Origin: Salinisphaera dokdonensis
Lineage (GTDB): Bacteria > Pseudomonadota > Gammaproteobacteria > Nevskiales > Salinisphaeraceae
Assembly (NCBI RefSeq): GCF_040361215.1
Contig: NZ_APND01000005.1
Coordinates: 62,001 to 126,000 of the forward strand
DNA: 64,000 nucleotides
Direction: 5' to 3'
In this document: positions 51,011 to 59,312 of the stretch, one piece after another
Layout of the letters: each line of letters starts with the position of its first letter
How positions within the stretch are numbered: the stretch's first letter is position 1
The notes under the pieces: generated by a model
Database searches by the model: none
Told to the model about the DNA's origin: nothing
What the model saw: the letters and a program-made list of their open reading frames with translations, nothing else
Position numbers and translations under genes: made by a program

Positions 51011-52962
51011 GCGATACCGGTATGAACGACCTGTTCGACACGCCCTCTGCAAACGCAGCCTCGACAGCCGTTCCGTCTGAACCCGATGTCTCCCCGGCCG
51101 AAGCCGAAGACGCCGCGCTATCCGATCTGGATCTGGCGCTGGGTTACTGGGCACGCCGCCACGGCGCGGATCGTCTCGTGGCCCGCGGCTTCGCGCTCGC
51201 GAGCTGGGCGGTGGCCCAGGGCCATACCTGCCTCGCGCTGGATCAGATCCCCACCGCGTTGATGAGCGCGGCGAATCAGGCCGCGCTGCCCGACGCGCTC
51301 GCCGCCAGCGATCTCGTCACCGTGCTCAATGCCGACAAGACGGAATCCGAAACGACCACCCGTCCGCTGATTCTCGAAGCCGGCCGCCTCTACCTGCAGC
51401 GTTACCACGCCTACGAAACCCGGCTCGCCGAACGCCTGCGCACGCTTATGGCCGCCGAGCCGAATCCAGTGAACGTCGACGCGCTCAAACCCGGCAACGG
51501 CCTATTCGCTACGGATGCTGCGAACCCGAACGCCACCAACTGGCAGGCCGTGGCTGCCTTTGCCGCCCTACGGCATTGCTTTACTGTGATTTCTGGTGGA
51601 CCGGGCACTGGCAAGACCTACACCATCGTGCGGCTGCTGCGCGTGCTAGTCGAAGCCGCGCTCGACCAGGACAAAACGCCGCCGCTCGTGGCGCTGGCCG
51701 CGCCCACCGGCAAAGCGGCCGCGCGCATGGTCGAATCCGTCCGCAAGGGCCTCGACGACATGAGCGCGGACGCGACCTTCGACAAGCAACGCATTGAAGA
51801 ACACATCCCGCAGAACGCCCGCACCCTGCATCGCCTGCTCGGCCTGGGCGGCGCCACCACGCGGCCGCGTTTCAACGCCGACAACCCGTTGCCCTACGAT
51901 GTGGTGATCGTCGACGAAGCCTCGATGGTCGATCTGCCGATGATGGCCAAACTGGCCGACGCCATCCGCAACGACGCCCGACTCATCCTGCTCGGCGACC
52001 GCTACCAGCTCGCCTCGGTCGAGTCCGGCTCCGTGCTGGCCGAGATCTGTGCCAATGCCGGCGTGAACCGCTTCACCACAGATCAGCAGGCCGCCGCGGG
52101 CGACCTGTTAAGCGAAGCGCCCGAGTCAGCGACGCACCCGCTGGCCGATCATGTCGTGACGCTGCAAACCAGCCGCCGCTTCAACGCCAACAGCACCATC
52201 GGCCAACTGGCCGCCGCGGTGAACGCCGGCGATGTCGAGGCCGTGCAGACGCTGCTCGATGCCGATCACGACGATCTCGTTTATCACGACCAATCGAACG
52301 CCGCCGCGCTCAACAAACTCATGGATCAACTGGCGGAGGATTACGCAGCGCTCTGCGAGGCCAGTGATCCAACGACCGCCCTCGCCCAGCTCGGCAAGCA
52401 ATGCGTACTCACCGCCGTACGCCAGGGCCCGGCCGGCAGCGAAACCCTCAATGCCGGCATCACCGAACGCCTGGCCCGCCGCTTCGACTTCAACCCCGCC
52501 ACCGCCTGGTATCACGGCCGCCCGGTCATGGTTAGACGAAATGACTACCGCACAGGCCTTTTTAACGGTGACGTGGGTGTTGCACTCTACAACGAGTCCG
52601 GACAGCTCCGTGTCTGGTTCGAGGGGGACAACGGCTTGCGCGCATTCCTGCCCAGCGCACTACCCACGCACGACACCGTGTATGCGATGACGATTCACAA
52701 GAGTCAGGGGTCCGAGTTTGATTTGGTGACGCTCGTGCTGCCGGAGTATGACGTGCCGGTTTTGACTCGAGAGTTGTTTTATACGGGGTTGACGCGGGGG
52801 CGGGAGCGGTTGGCTATTTTTGCTGAGCCGAACATTTTGGTTCGAACGATTGGGCGTCGAGTCAGTCGAGTCTGTGGGTTAGCTAACCGAATTTCAGCCA
52901 CAAATCCAATCGACCTAATCGTTGGCGCGGGGATCTACGATGCAAGACCTGAACGCATTTAA
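51007..52962 (+). CDS. recD: RecBCD enzyme subunit RecD (5'-to-3' helicase)
   Basis: A 651-residue SF1 helicase. Walker A near residue 198 (ISGGPGTGKTYTIVRLL), Walker B VIVDEASMVDLPMMAKL, LGDRYQLASVESGSVL, and TIHKSQGSEFDLVTLVLP, all intact. Length is slightly above E. coli (608). From about base 52530 codon use shifts to A/T- and G-rich codons unlike the rest of recCBD (for example GGGTTGACGCGGGGGCGG), and the last 30 residues after the usual SGL motif (RVCGLANRIS) look like an added tail. This indicates recombination or insertion of foreign DNA at its 3' end. Confidence 0.94.
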   Translation: MSDTGMNDLFDTPSANAASTAVPSEPDVSPAEAEDAALSDLDLALGYWARRHGADRLVARGFALASWAVAQGHTCLALDQIPTALMSAANQAALPDALAASDLVTVLNADKTESETTTRPLILEAGRLYLQRYHAYETRLAERLRTLMAAEPNPVNVDALKPGNGLFATDAANPNATNWQAVAAFAALRHCFTVISGGPGTGKTYTIVRLLRVLVEAALDQDKTPPLVALAAPTGKAAARMVESVRKGLDDMSADATFDKQRIEEHIPQNARTLHRLLGLGGATTRPRFNADNPLPYDVVIVDEASMVDLPMMAKLADAIRNDARLILLGDRYQLASVESGSVLAEICANAGVNRFTTDQQAAAGDLLSEAPESATHPLADHVVTLQTSRRFNANSTIGQLAAAVNAGDVEAVQTLLDADHDDLVYHDQSNAAALNKLMDQLAEDYAALCEASDPTTALAQLGKQCVLTAVRQGPAGSETLNAGITERLARRFDFNPATAWYHGRPVMVRRNDYRTGLFNGDVGVALYNESGQLRVWFEGDNGLRAFLPSALPTHDTVYAMTIHKSQGSEFDLVTLVLPEYDVPVLTRELFYTGLTRGRERLAIFAEPNILVRTIGRRVSRVCGLANRISATNPIDLIVGAGIYDARPERI

Positions 52963-52971
52963 GGATGCATA

Positions 52972-53064
52972 ATGCGGGCCTCGACACCGATGAGCTTCTA
53001 TAAAACCGAATTCACGACCTGGAACCATTTAATAAGAACTCGAACGTACACTTATTATGACTGA
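52972..53064 (+). CDS. Small ORF (30 aa) coupled to the GHKL-nuclease gene
   Basis: A 30-codon frame starting with ATG six bases after AAGGA, the best ribosome binding site in this stretch. Its stop TGA (53062-53064) overlaps the start ATG of the following gene (53057). The translated peptide is polar and aromatic: it begins MRASTPMSFYK and ends RTRTYTYYD. Nothing else identifies a function. The following gene has no ribosome binding site of its own, so this ORF may serve to deliver ribosomes to it. A read-through remnant is the alternative. Confidence 0.45.
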   Translation: MRASTPMSFYKTEFTTWNHLIRTRTYTYYD

Positions 53065-55060
53065 TAGTTTTAACCTCTTCGGCTTTCAAATCAGCAGCTC
53101 TGAAGACGATATTAAAGCCTTACGTAAGCGTGAGCTTAAGAATCTACTCACGTCCTATGGCGACGAGGCGGACATATTTACTGAGGTAATTCAGAACGCT
53201 TACGACGCAGTTGTTCGAGCATACGACGAGGGGCTTTACGGTCCCAACGAAACCCCCGAAATTACGATCGTTATCGGAAAACGGGCGACCGGTGACCGCC
53301 ACTATCTCCTCGTAAGCGAAAATGGCACTGGGATGCCGCCTTCGGTTGCCCGGCAGTTTACTGTCCCAGGCTTTAGCGCTAACAAAAAATTAGGTTCGAC
53401 GGTGGGTCACAAAGGCGTTGGCGCTTCGTTTTTCGCTGCCGCTTCTAATCGCTTTGGTGTCGTAACAATAGACGATGATGGCTTGCGAACTGAAGCCGAA
53501 ATACGCGGCGCATATGACTGGATTACGGGAGAATCTGCACCTAACCCTCAGGTCTTTGAAAAGCTTGACCTCCCACATAGGCTTCATGAATTTTTGCCCG
53601 CGAAGCGCGGCACAGCCGTCTATTACGAGTTCCATCCCGGATTAAAGCCAGCCACTCTATCGCACATAGTGCTGAAAGATAGCGACAACCCTCAACGCGA
53701 GCTTGAGCGGTGGGCTACGTTTTTCTGCTTTAAAACACCCATTGGCCAGATCGAGCCCCCTAGCGACGATAATTCGCCAGTCAAAGTCGGAATCGCACTC
53801 GATGACGGAACTGATCTTTATCGCTCCGATTGGACAATTGTTGATTACGATCTAGCAGCCAGGACGCTTGGTTACCCCTACCCTTCCCGAATACTGAAAA
53901 TCGCAACCGATGTACAGACTATTGATTCGATGCCGGAAGCTCAGCGCGTCTGGCGTAATAAAGGTCGCCATCAAGCGCTGAGGTTAGTTTGGCACGGTAG
54001 CGATGTCGAAAAGGAACTGTCTATACACCACGACTTCACAGAAGACGAGCGTCTTATATTCGACCAGCACTTCCAGTTCATCACCGTCTTTTTTGCTTAC
54101 TCCACAGATATTCTCAAAGAAATTCACAAACGAGTCGGAACTCGCGCCCAAGTATTTAAGTACGGAATTAGGATCGGCAGTGACGGAGTAGCGCAAGGTC
54201 GGATGCTCGACTTCGATCTTACAAGCAATACAGGTCTTAACCGCCAAGCCCACGCAGTAGTGGCGTTCAAAAGGCTTGAGTTGGACGTCGGCAGAAAAAT
54301 CGCATCTAGCGAGGCTGTAACAGAAGTTATTAGAAAAATCGCGCGCCGTGCTATGACGGTCTTGGCTGAATATCGATGGGCACTTAAGAAAAAAGAACTC
54401 TCGGATCCATCATACGACCTAGATTCGTGGCGCCAGCAAACAAAAGACAGAACTTCCGATTCATTGATACGAGTGTTCTACAAAACTCTGGCGAAGCCAG
54501 CGGCATTAGAAGTAGACCCTAACTCGGAAAACGACGTGATAGCTCTATTTTCAGCGTTGATTGAAGCTCAAGTCATCAAAGGCTACCGAATCCAAGCGCT
54601 GTCCGGGTTCAATCGATACGATGGACTTATTCACATAAATCGTGACGACCCATCATTCCAAAAGATTGACGATCCCCTATCAGTCAGATCTGAGGAATGG
54701 GGTTCATCCGGCGATTATCAGGTGGTGGAGTTTAAGCTTCAATTCGACAGTCTGCTCGAAGATTTTGAAAACAAGATAAAAGCACCTAAAGACATAAAAC
54801 TCTTGATATGCTGGAACCTGCCCGATATCAATGTGCCGCGCGGACATATTCAGTATACGTACGGGGAGCGGCGAGATTTTAGGAGCCTGTATGGTATGAC
54901 GCATGTATGGGAGGATGAGAATGCATCTAGCTACATTCCCATAATTTCGTTGAAACACCTTGTCGCGGAAAAATTGGCTTCCCTCGAAGTAGGATCTCCT
55001 GGCATTGGCACCGCTAGACTTAAAGATCTTGAGTCTTTGGACTCCGAAATGGCTTTATAG
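53057..55060 (+). CDS. GHKL (Hsp90/MutL/MORC-like) ATPase fused to a probable PD-(D/E)XK nuclease
   Basis: A 667-residue protein. N-terminal GHKL ATPase: N box Glu43-Asn47 (TEVIQNAYDAV), G1 box Glu88 to Met93 (VSENGTGMPPS, with Glu in place of the usual Asp), and G2 box GHKGVGASFFAAAS (117-130). The middle domain is unassigned. The C-terminal part has a PD-(D/E)XK pattern: Asp522 in NRYDGLIHI, then Glu558 and Lys560 in VVEFKLQF, followed by KLLICWNLP. The gene is AT-richer than its neighbours and uses different codons, so it was probably acquired. It follows recD and its small ORF. Domain combination and location suggest a single-gene antiphage or restriction system; no methyltransferase is next to it. 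Confidence 0.78.
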   Translation: MTDSFNLFGFQISSSEDDIKALRKRELKNLLTSYGDEADIFTEVIQNAYDAVVRAYDEGLYGPNETPEITIVIGKRATGDRHYLLVSENGTGMPPSVARQFTVPGFSANKKLGSTVGHKGVGASFFAAASNRFGVVTIDDDGLRTEAEIRGAYDWITGESAPNPQVFEKLDLPHRLHEFLPAKRGTAVYYEFHPGLKPATLSHIVLKDSDNPQRELERWATFFCFKTPIGQIEPPSDDNSPVKVGIALDDGTDLYRSDWTIVDYDLAARTLGYPYPSRILKIATDVQTIDSMPEAQRVWRNKGRHQALRLVWHGSDVEKELSIHHDFTEDERLIFDQHFQFITVFFAYSTDILKEIHKRVGTRAQVFKYGIRIGSDGVAQGRMLDFDLTSNTGLNRQAHAVVAFKRLELDVGRKIASSEAVTEVIRKIARRAMTVLAEYRWALKKKELSDPSYDLDSWRQQTKDRTSDSLIRVFYKTLAKPAALEVDPNSENDVIALFSALIEAQVIKGYRIQALSGFNRYDGLIHINRDDPSFQKIDDPLSVRSEEWGSSGDYQVVEFKLQFDSLLEDFENKIKAPKDIKLLICWNLPDINVPRGHIQYTYGERRDFRSLYGMTHVWEDENASSYIPIISLKHLVAEKLASLEVGSPGIGTARLKDLESLDSEMAL

Positions 55061-55451
55061 CGTGTGGCTCATCTGACATTTGGATTAGGTCTTGCCTTAT
55101 CTACCGAGACAACGCTGTGTATAGGTGCGACACCGAAGAGATTGGGGTCTAGCGAGGCATCAGGAACAATCGAACAATCGGGGACAGACCACGGTTTCAA
55201 GCACCTTCCAAGCGACCCATAGCCCGTCTCGCTGTCGACCGACACCTTAGGGGAAAATTGGGGTCAGGTCTTGCATTGCCACATTCTGACCGTCGCAGCC
55301 CCAGCTTCAGGCACCTTTCAATCGATTCATCGCCAGCCTACGCCGGCCGACCCGGCGCTATGTCGCCTGACGCCGTGAATCATCGCGAATGCTCCGGACA
55401 AAAAAACGCCCAGCGAACTGGGCGTTGAATCCGTGCTGCCAACGTGGCTAA
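55061..55451. other. Intergenic region with degraded repeat fragments
   Basis: 391 bases. A fragment reading TTGGGGTCAGGTCTTGCATT (about 55258-55277) resembles a sequence often found around REP-associated Y1 transposase genes; related shorter fragments are near 55088 and 55145. Further pieces occur at 56154-56175 and 56648-56692. The right end holds the terminator of the PPOX gene. No gene seen. Confidence 0.45.
55399..55426 (-). terminator. Rho-independent terminator of the PPOX gene
   Basis: AACGCCCAG pairs with CTGGGCGTT around a four-base loop; on the minus strand a run of seven T residues follows. Confidence 0.85.
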
Positions 55452-55940
55452 TCAGCCGCCGAATTTCTCGTTCTCGCCGATGTTCGGGGTTTTGTCGCTT
55501 TTGATGTTGGCCTTAGCCATTTCATAAAGCTGAAAGACCTTGCTTTCCTTGGCCGCCCAGTGCTCGCCCATCTCGATATCGATTTCGAGCATGACGACGT
55601 CCGGGTCTTCCTTTTCGGGCAGCCAGGCGGCGACGCCCGGATTCCAGTATTTGTCAATGATGGTCTGGTCGTCTGTAATACGCGCCTTGCCCGACATGGA
55701 GACGTAAACGCCCTCCTCCTGGTCTGAGAACGTCAGGCAGACTTCGCTATCGCCCTGCTGGGCCTCGAGCACTTTTTCCGTGCTGCGACGGGTGTAGAAC
55801 CATATCGTCCCATCGTATTCCCCCTGGACGAGATGCATGGGGCGTGCGCGCGGTACGTTGCCGTCTTGCGTGACGAGCATGCCGACCTGGATGTCCTTGA
55901 TCAGGTTCCAGATCTTCTTCTTGTGTTCGGGGCTGGACAT
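55452..55940 (-). CDS. Pyridoxamine 5'-phosphate oxidase-related (general stress protein 26-like) protein
   Basis: A 162-residue FMN-binding split-barrel protein. Segments: NLIKDIQVGMLVTQDGNVPR, ARPMHLVQGEYDGTIWFYT, EVCLTFSDQEEGVYVSMSGK, IDKYWNPGVAAWLPEKEDPD and VVMLEIDIEMGEHWA are all typical of the general stress protein 26 group. Likely binds FMN or F420-like flavin; a precise reaction is not known. The ATG at 55940 gives a start MSSPEHKKKI that fits the family; the open frame upstream is unrelated. Own terminator directly follows. Confidence 0.88.
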   Translation of the reverse strand: MSSPEHKKKIWNLIKDIQVGMLVTQDGNVPRARPMHLVQGEYDGTIWFYTRRSTEKVLEAQQGDSEVCLTFSDQEEGVYVSMSGKARITDDQTIIDKYWNPGVAAWLPEKEDPDVVMLEIDIEMGEHWAAKESKVFQLYEMAKANIKSDKTPNIGENEKFGG

Positions 55941-56278
55941 AGTCCTGTAATCCTTTGAGTGTGATTGAAATGAGTTTGACCCGGCTCTTGGACCGGCCGA
56001 TACAGCGTTCGATGTCGACACACTGTCGATTAATAAAGAGAAGCCGGAATCCGGCCGTCGAGCGCAGTCGGCACAAGCGGCTGGCCGGTCAGTGGCAGTG
56101 TCCTGATTCCACATAACGGGAAAACGAACCAACTGGATGCATGCGACACATTCGCATCAGGTCTTGCATGTGCACACGGCTCGCCGAGCTTGAGTGCGGA
56201 GCACATCGCGAAATTCGGGGAAAGACAAGTAACTCGTATACGTGCCCTTGCTGCTCCGGCCGATCAACTCAACTGCGC
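55941..56278. other. Intergenic region upstream of the PPOX gene
   Basis: 338 bases that should contain the PPOX promoter. A short repeat fragment (CAGGTCTTGCATG, around 56158) is the same type as in the previous intergenic region. No gene seen; two overlapping ORFs on both strands look random. Confidence 0.4.
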
Positions 56279-56611
56279 CTAATCCCCTCCGGCAATGTCA
56301 CCGCCGGCGGCGTCCGCTGTAGTACCCGCGTAGCGACCGTTGGAACCGGATGGCGTTTTTGGCCCACCCGCCAGCCACAGCATAGGCACTAAAGCAAGCG
56401 GTGGCCGCCGAGCGCGGGCGTTATATTCTTCGGCCTTAAAGTAACCGAGCAACAACGCGCCGAAGATAGGCACAAGCCAGACAACGGCGACTTGCGACAC
56501 TCGACGTAATTTGGCCTCGTGGTCCGTCAAAATCAGAAATGTGACCGCGACCTGGAGGTAAACATGAATCAGCACCAATGCGCTCAGGAACGTCCATAAA
56601 ACATATGGCAT
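56279..56611 (-). CDS. Small membrane protein
   Basis: A 110-residue protein with two clear hydrophobic helices (YVLWTFLSALVLIHVYLQVA, about 3-28, and VAVVWLVPIFGALLLGYF, about 41-58) and a weaker third segment around 70-80. The second helix resembles the WLVPIfGall helix of the short PLDc-N-type membrane domain. The tail is Gly/Ala-rich. The ATG is preceded by GGAGTG. No function can be assigned. Its codon use is like that of the neighbours, so it is probably a real gene. Confidence 0.6.
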   Translation of the reverse strand: MPYVLWTFLSALVLIHVYLQVAVTFLILTDHEAKLRRVSQVAVVWLVPIFGALLLGYFKAEEYNARARRPPLALVPMLWLAGGPKTPSGSNGRYAGTTADAAGGDIAGGD

Positions 56612-56735
56612 GAATGCACTCCGATTCTGACTTCGCTACCCGAGACACTGGGGTCACGGGATATTGGTATCAGGCCTTGGATTCTGCACTGCGCCTCTCG
56701 ATTCACGTGGGGCGTAGCTGACCCGCAGCGACCTT

Positions 56736-57659
56736 CTACGCTGACGTCAACGAATACCCATCACGCGGGAAATGCACGTGCAGCACCCCTAATTTCTGGG
56801 TATCCCGTGCGATGACGATGCGATCCTGCGTGAAGGCAGCCAGCGTTCCGGAGACCGGCACCTTGCCGTAGTCCGACGGTGCGACTTCGACTGTCGTACC
56901 CAGGGCTAGCGGCGTATCCACCACGCTCTCCGGAACAGGCCTGGGTTCTGCGTCGCGCGCTGCAGCGAACGCCTTCTCCTGCGTCATCTCCTCGCGATGG
57001 CCGTGGCCGATCTGGCTGACGCGCTCGTACCAGTCCTTGACGTTCGGCCCGGCTTCGAGCGGGCGGCGATCGCAGCTGACGTGGAGCCAGAGCGGGTGAA
57101 ACGTCGCGAAATCGGCGACCGTGGCCGCCTCGCCGCCGATCCACGGCCGATCTTCCAGCCGTGCTTCCAGATCGGCGAGCAGCGCGTTGATCACGGCCTT
57201 GGCTTTATCGCCTTGCGGTGCGCGTACCGTGGCGCCCTTCATCAGGCTGGCCCGGTCCTTGATGAATCGCACCGCGCCAATCGGGCCGAACAGTCGGAGC
57301 ATCGTGCCGAGCAGACGCAGCGGCGGCACTGCGCCGATTGCGGCGAAGAAGGCCTTGTTTTCGGCCTGAGCCATGAGCGCCGCGGCGCGGGCGTCGACCT
57401 GCGTGGGATCCAGCGCGGCACAACTCAGCCGCGTCGCCAGTTCGCGTGCGATGAGGGCCGTATCGCAGAACACGTCTGCGCCAACCTGGGCGACGGGAAT
57501 ACGGCGGTAGCCGCCCGTGAGCGGGTCGAGACTGGGCCGCGGTGGCTGCACCGGACACAGCACGGAATACCATTGCGCGTCGGTCAGCCCGAACATGAGT
57601 CGAATCTTCTCGGCGTAGGGCGAGCCGTCGTAGTGATGGAGGATCAGCGAGTCGTTCAT
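56736..57659 (-). CDS. Glutathione S-transferase family protein with C-terminal extension
   Basis: A 307-residue protein. Residues 1-80 form the thioredoxin-like domain (LILHHYDGSPYAEKIRLMFG, then GYRRIPVAQVGADVFCDTAL), and about 90-230 the helical domain with RPWIGGEAATVADFATFHPL. This is longer than most GSTs (about 210 residues). The remaining 70 residues (LALGTTVEVAPSDYGKVPVS and DRIVIARDTQKLGVLHVHFP) look like a small beta-barrel that I do not recognise as part of the usual family, possibly a subfamily trait. Substrate unknown. Confidence 0.85.
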   Translation of the reverse strand: MNDSLILHHYDGSPYAEKIRLMFGLTDAQWYSVLCPVQPPRPSLDPLTGGYRRIPVAQVGADVFCDTALIARELATRLSCAALDPTQVDARAAALMAQAENKAFFAAIGAVPPLRLLGTMLRLFGPIGAVRFIKDRASLMKGATVRAPQGDKAKAVINALLADLEARLEDRPWIGGEAATVADFATFHPLWLHVSCDRRPLEAGPNVKDWYERVSQIGHGHREEMTQEKAFAAARDAEPRPVPESVVDTPLALGTTVEVAPSDYGKVPVSGTLAAFTQDRIVIARDTQKLGVLHVHFPRDGYSLTSA

Positions 57660-57946
57660 TGTTATAGCTTTTCTCTAGCGTCGAATTGCACGGCGTTTCC
57701 GTGGCCGCGGCTCCAAGGACCCTCGGTTCGGCAACGGAATCGAGTTGAATTGAAGTCAGTATCGGCAGTTTCGGATTGGTCGAACGCCACACCAAGCATC
57801 TTGCGGTCAAACACACCACAGGTCACAAGGCGTCGCGTGTTCGCGGCGGAATGTACGACACCACGTTGGCTCGCCGAGGCGGCCGCGTGCATGCGTGAGG
57901 CCGCCCCGGCCATGGGGAGGATCGCCAGATTCAGCCTCCAACTGGG

Positions 57947-58150
57947 TTATTCGACTGCCCCAACCGCGCGACTGACCGCCGCGGCGTCGCTATATTCGCC
58001 GTCCGGCAGCGCTTCGATTACGGTTCGTACGCCCAGCGAGGCGCCTTGTTGTTCGGCATGCTCGGCGAGCTGTGCTTTCGAGGCGGGATAGTCCATTCCA
58101 GCCAGATACTTCTGAATTTCTGCTGCGCTCGCGTGATCGGGACGGGACAT
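57947..58150 (-). CDS. DUF2795 family protein
   Basis: A 67-residue protein. The sequence AEIQKYLAGMDYPASKAQLA, followed by LPDGEYSDAAAVSRAVG, is the typical DUF2795 pattern (two-helix unit with YPA.K..L...A and LPd..Y.s...V..A). The ATG follows GGAGCG. Function unknown; the family is small, soluble, and often present in several copies per genome. Confidence 0.82.
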   Translation of the reverse strand: MSRPDHASAAEIQKYLAGMDYPASKAQLAEHAEQQGASLGVRTVIEALPDGEYSDAAAVSRAVGAVE

Positions 58151-58401
58151 GGGGTCGCTCCGATTGAATAAAGCGTCACCGTGCCATCTCGCGCCGCGGC
58201 CGAGTATCCGGAAAAGGCCGTGGTTTTTCGTGAACCAGCGACAGGAAAGTCCCGGCCGCCGGGCGCTTGCGTGCGTCTCCGAGACCAATGGGTCGCACGC
58301 TCATGTACAGCACCGTTCCCGACCCGCATCGTGAGAAATGGCCGGGCTGAAACCGCAGGTTCCGATAGCCCGTCCGACTGATCGCCATTTCTTCGCAGCC
58401 G

Positions 58402-58995
58402 TCAATCCGGCGGAGCGATCCGCCCAAGCGTCTGCATCACACCAGTCCCCGGCCGAACGACGATCAACTCTCCCGACGCGGACGACTGCCCGGACAAGGC
58501 CGTGATATTCACCTGATGCGTTACAAATACGCGCGGCCGCTTGCCGGCACCGTCCTGTATCAACTGCTGCACCGCCCTTGTTTGCGTTGCGCGCGAGCTC
58601 CGATCCTCGAAGAACGAGTTCAGCGCCGGTGTTGGCGTGACCTCGCCCAGATCCAGTAAACGGGCCGTATCCAGTGCGCGGCACCACTGGCTGGACAGCA
58701 CGACGGCCTGTTCGATGCCATTCGCTCTAAAGGCATCGCCAATCCGCGCGGCTTCTGCACGCCCTGCTTCCGACAGGTTTCGTTGGGTAGAGCAATCGTT
58801 TAGGTCGAAGTTCGGCGGGTCGCTAAAGCCCGGCGCGCTCGCATGGCGCAGCAGCGCCACGGCCCGACCACTCGCCACTGCTTGCCATAGCTCGGTTTCC
58901 GACGCGTCAGCAGCCCCGGCGGACGACAATGATGCGATCAGTACGACGCCACAGCCTGCGAAGCTGGCGAGAATACGGCTTACGGTTGTCATCAA
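58402..58995 (-). CDS. Secreted histidine phosphatase family protein
   Basis: A 197-residue protein with signal peptide (ILASFAGCGVVLIASLSSAG, cleavage near AGA-A). The active site has the phosphate loop ALLRHASAPG (RHG-type motif with Ala in place of Gly), the second half FVTHQVNITAL with the other catalytic His, and SSQWCRALDTARLL between. Expected in the periplasm; a broad phosphatase or a related hydrolase is possible. Two neighbouring ATGs could start it; I use the first. Confidence 0.82.
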   Translation of the reverse strand: MMTTVSRILASFAGCGVVLIASLSSAGAADASETELWQAVASGRAVALLRHASAPGFSDPPNFDLNDCSTQRNLSEAGRAEAARIGDAFRANGIEQAVVLSSQWCRALDTARLLDLGEVTPTPALNSFFEDRSSRATQTRAVQQLIQDGAGKRPRVFVTHQVNITALSGQSSASGELIVVRPGTGVMQTLGRIAPPD

Positions 58996-59312
58996 TCAGC
59001 CCTCGCACCCGCGACGTCGATGCGGTCTGTATTCGAACTATCCTTTTCTGCAAGGCTATTCAGGTTCGCAAGACCCCGAACGCATCGCTGGAACCACGAT
59101 ACCGAAGGTCGAGAATACGGGCCGCGTACGCACGCCATGCCCGGTCGTTTCGTGAGGCATGCAGCATTGCCCCGTTCGCCACACCGTTGCACCGGCATTG
59201 CTGCGAATTTGCGGCCCAATCTTGCGTTTAGCATCCACAGTCCAAGCTGGCCGCTCCCATTCATTGATCCGACGTCCGAGCCATCGCACGTTCGTATCGC
59301 GGATCGTCTGCC
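58996..59312. other. Intergenic region upstream of the histidine phosphatase gene
   Basis: 317 bases. Overlapping ORFs on both strands have no family resemblance and are not likely to be genes. No terminator or repeat recognised. Confidence 0.4.

Noticed and set aside
57662..57913. 83-codon ORF between the GST and DUF2795 genes
   Set aside because: No family resemblance and no convincing ribosome binding site.
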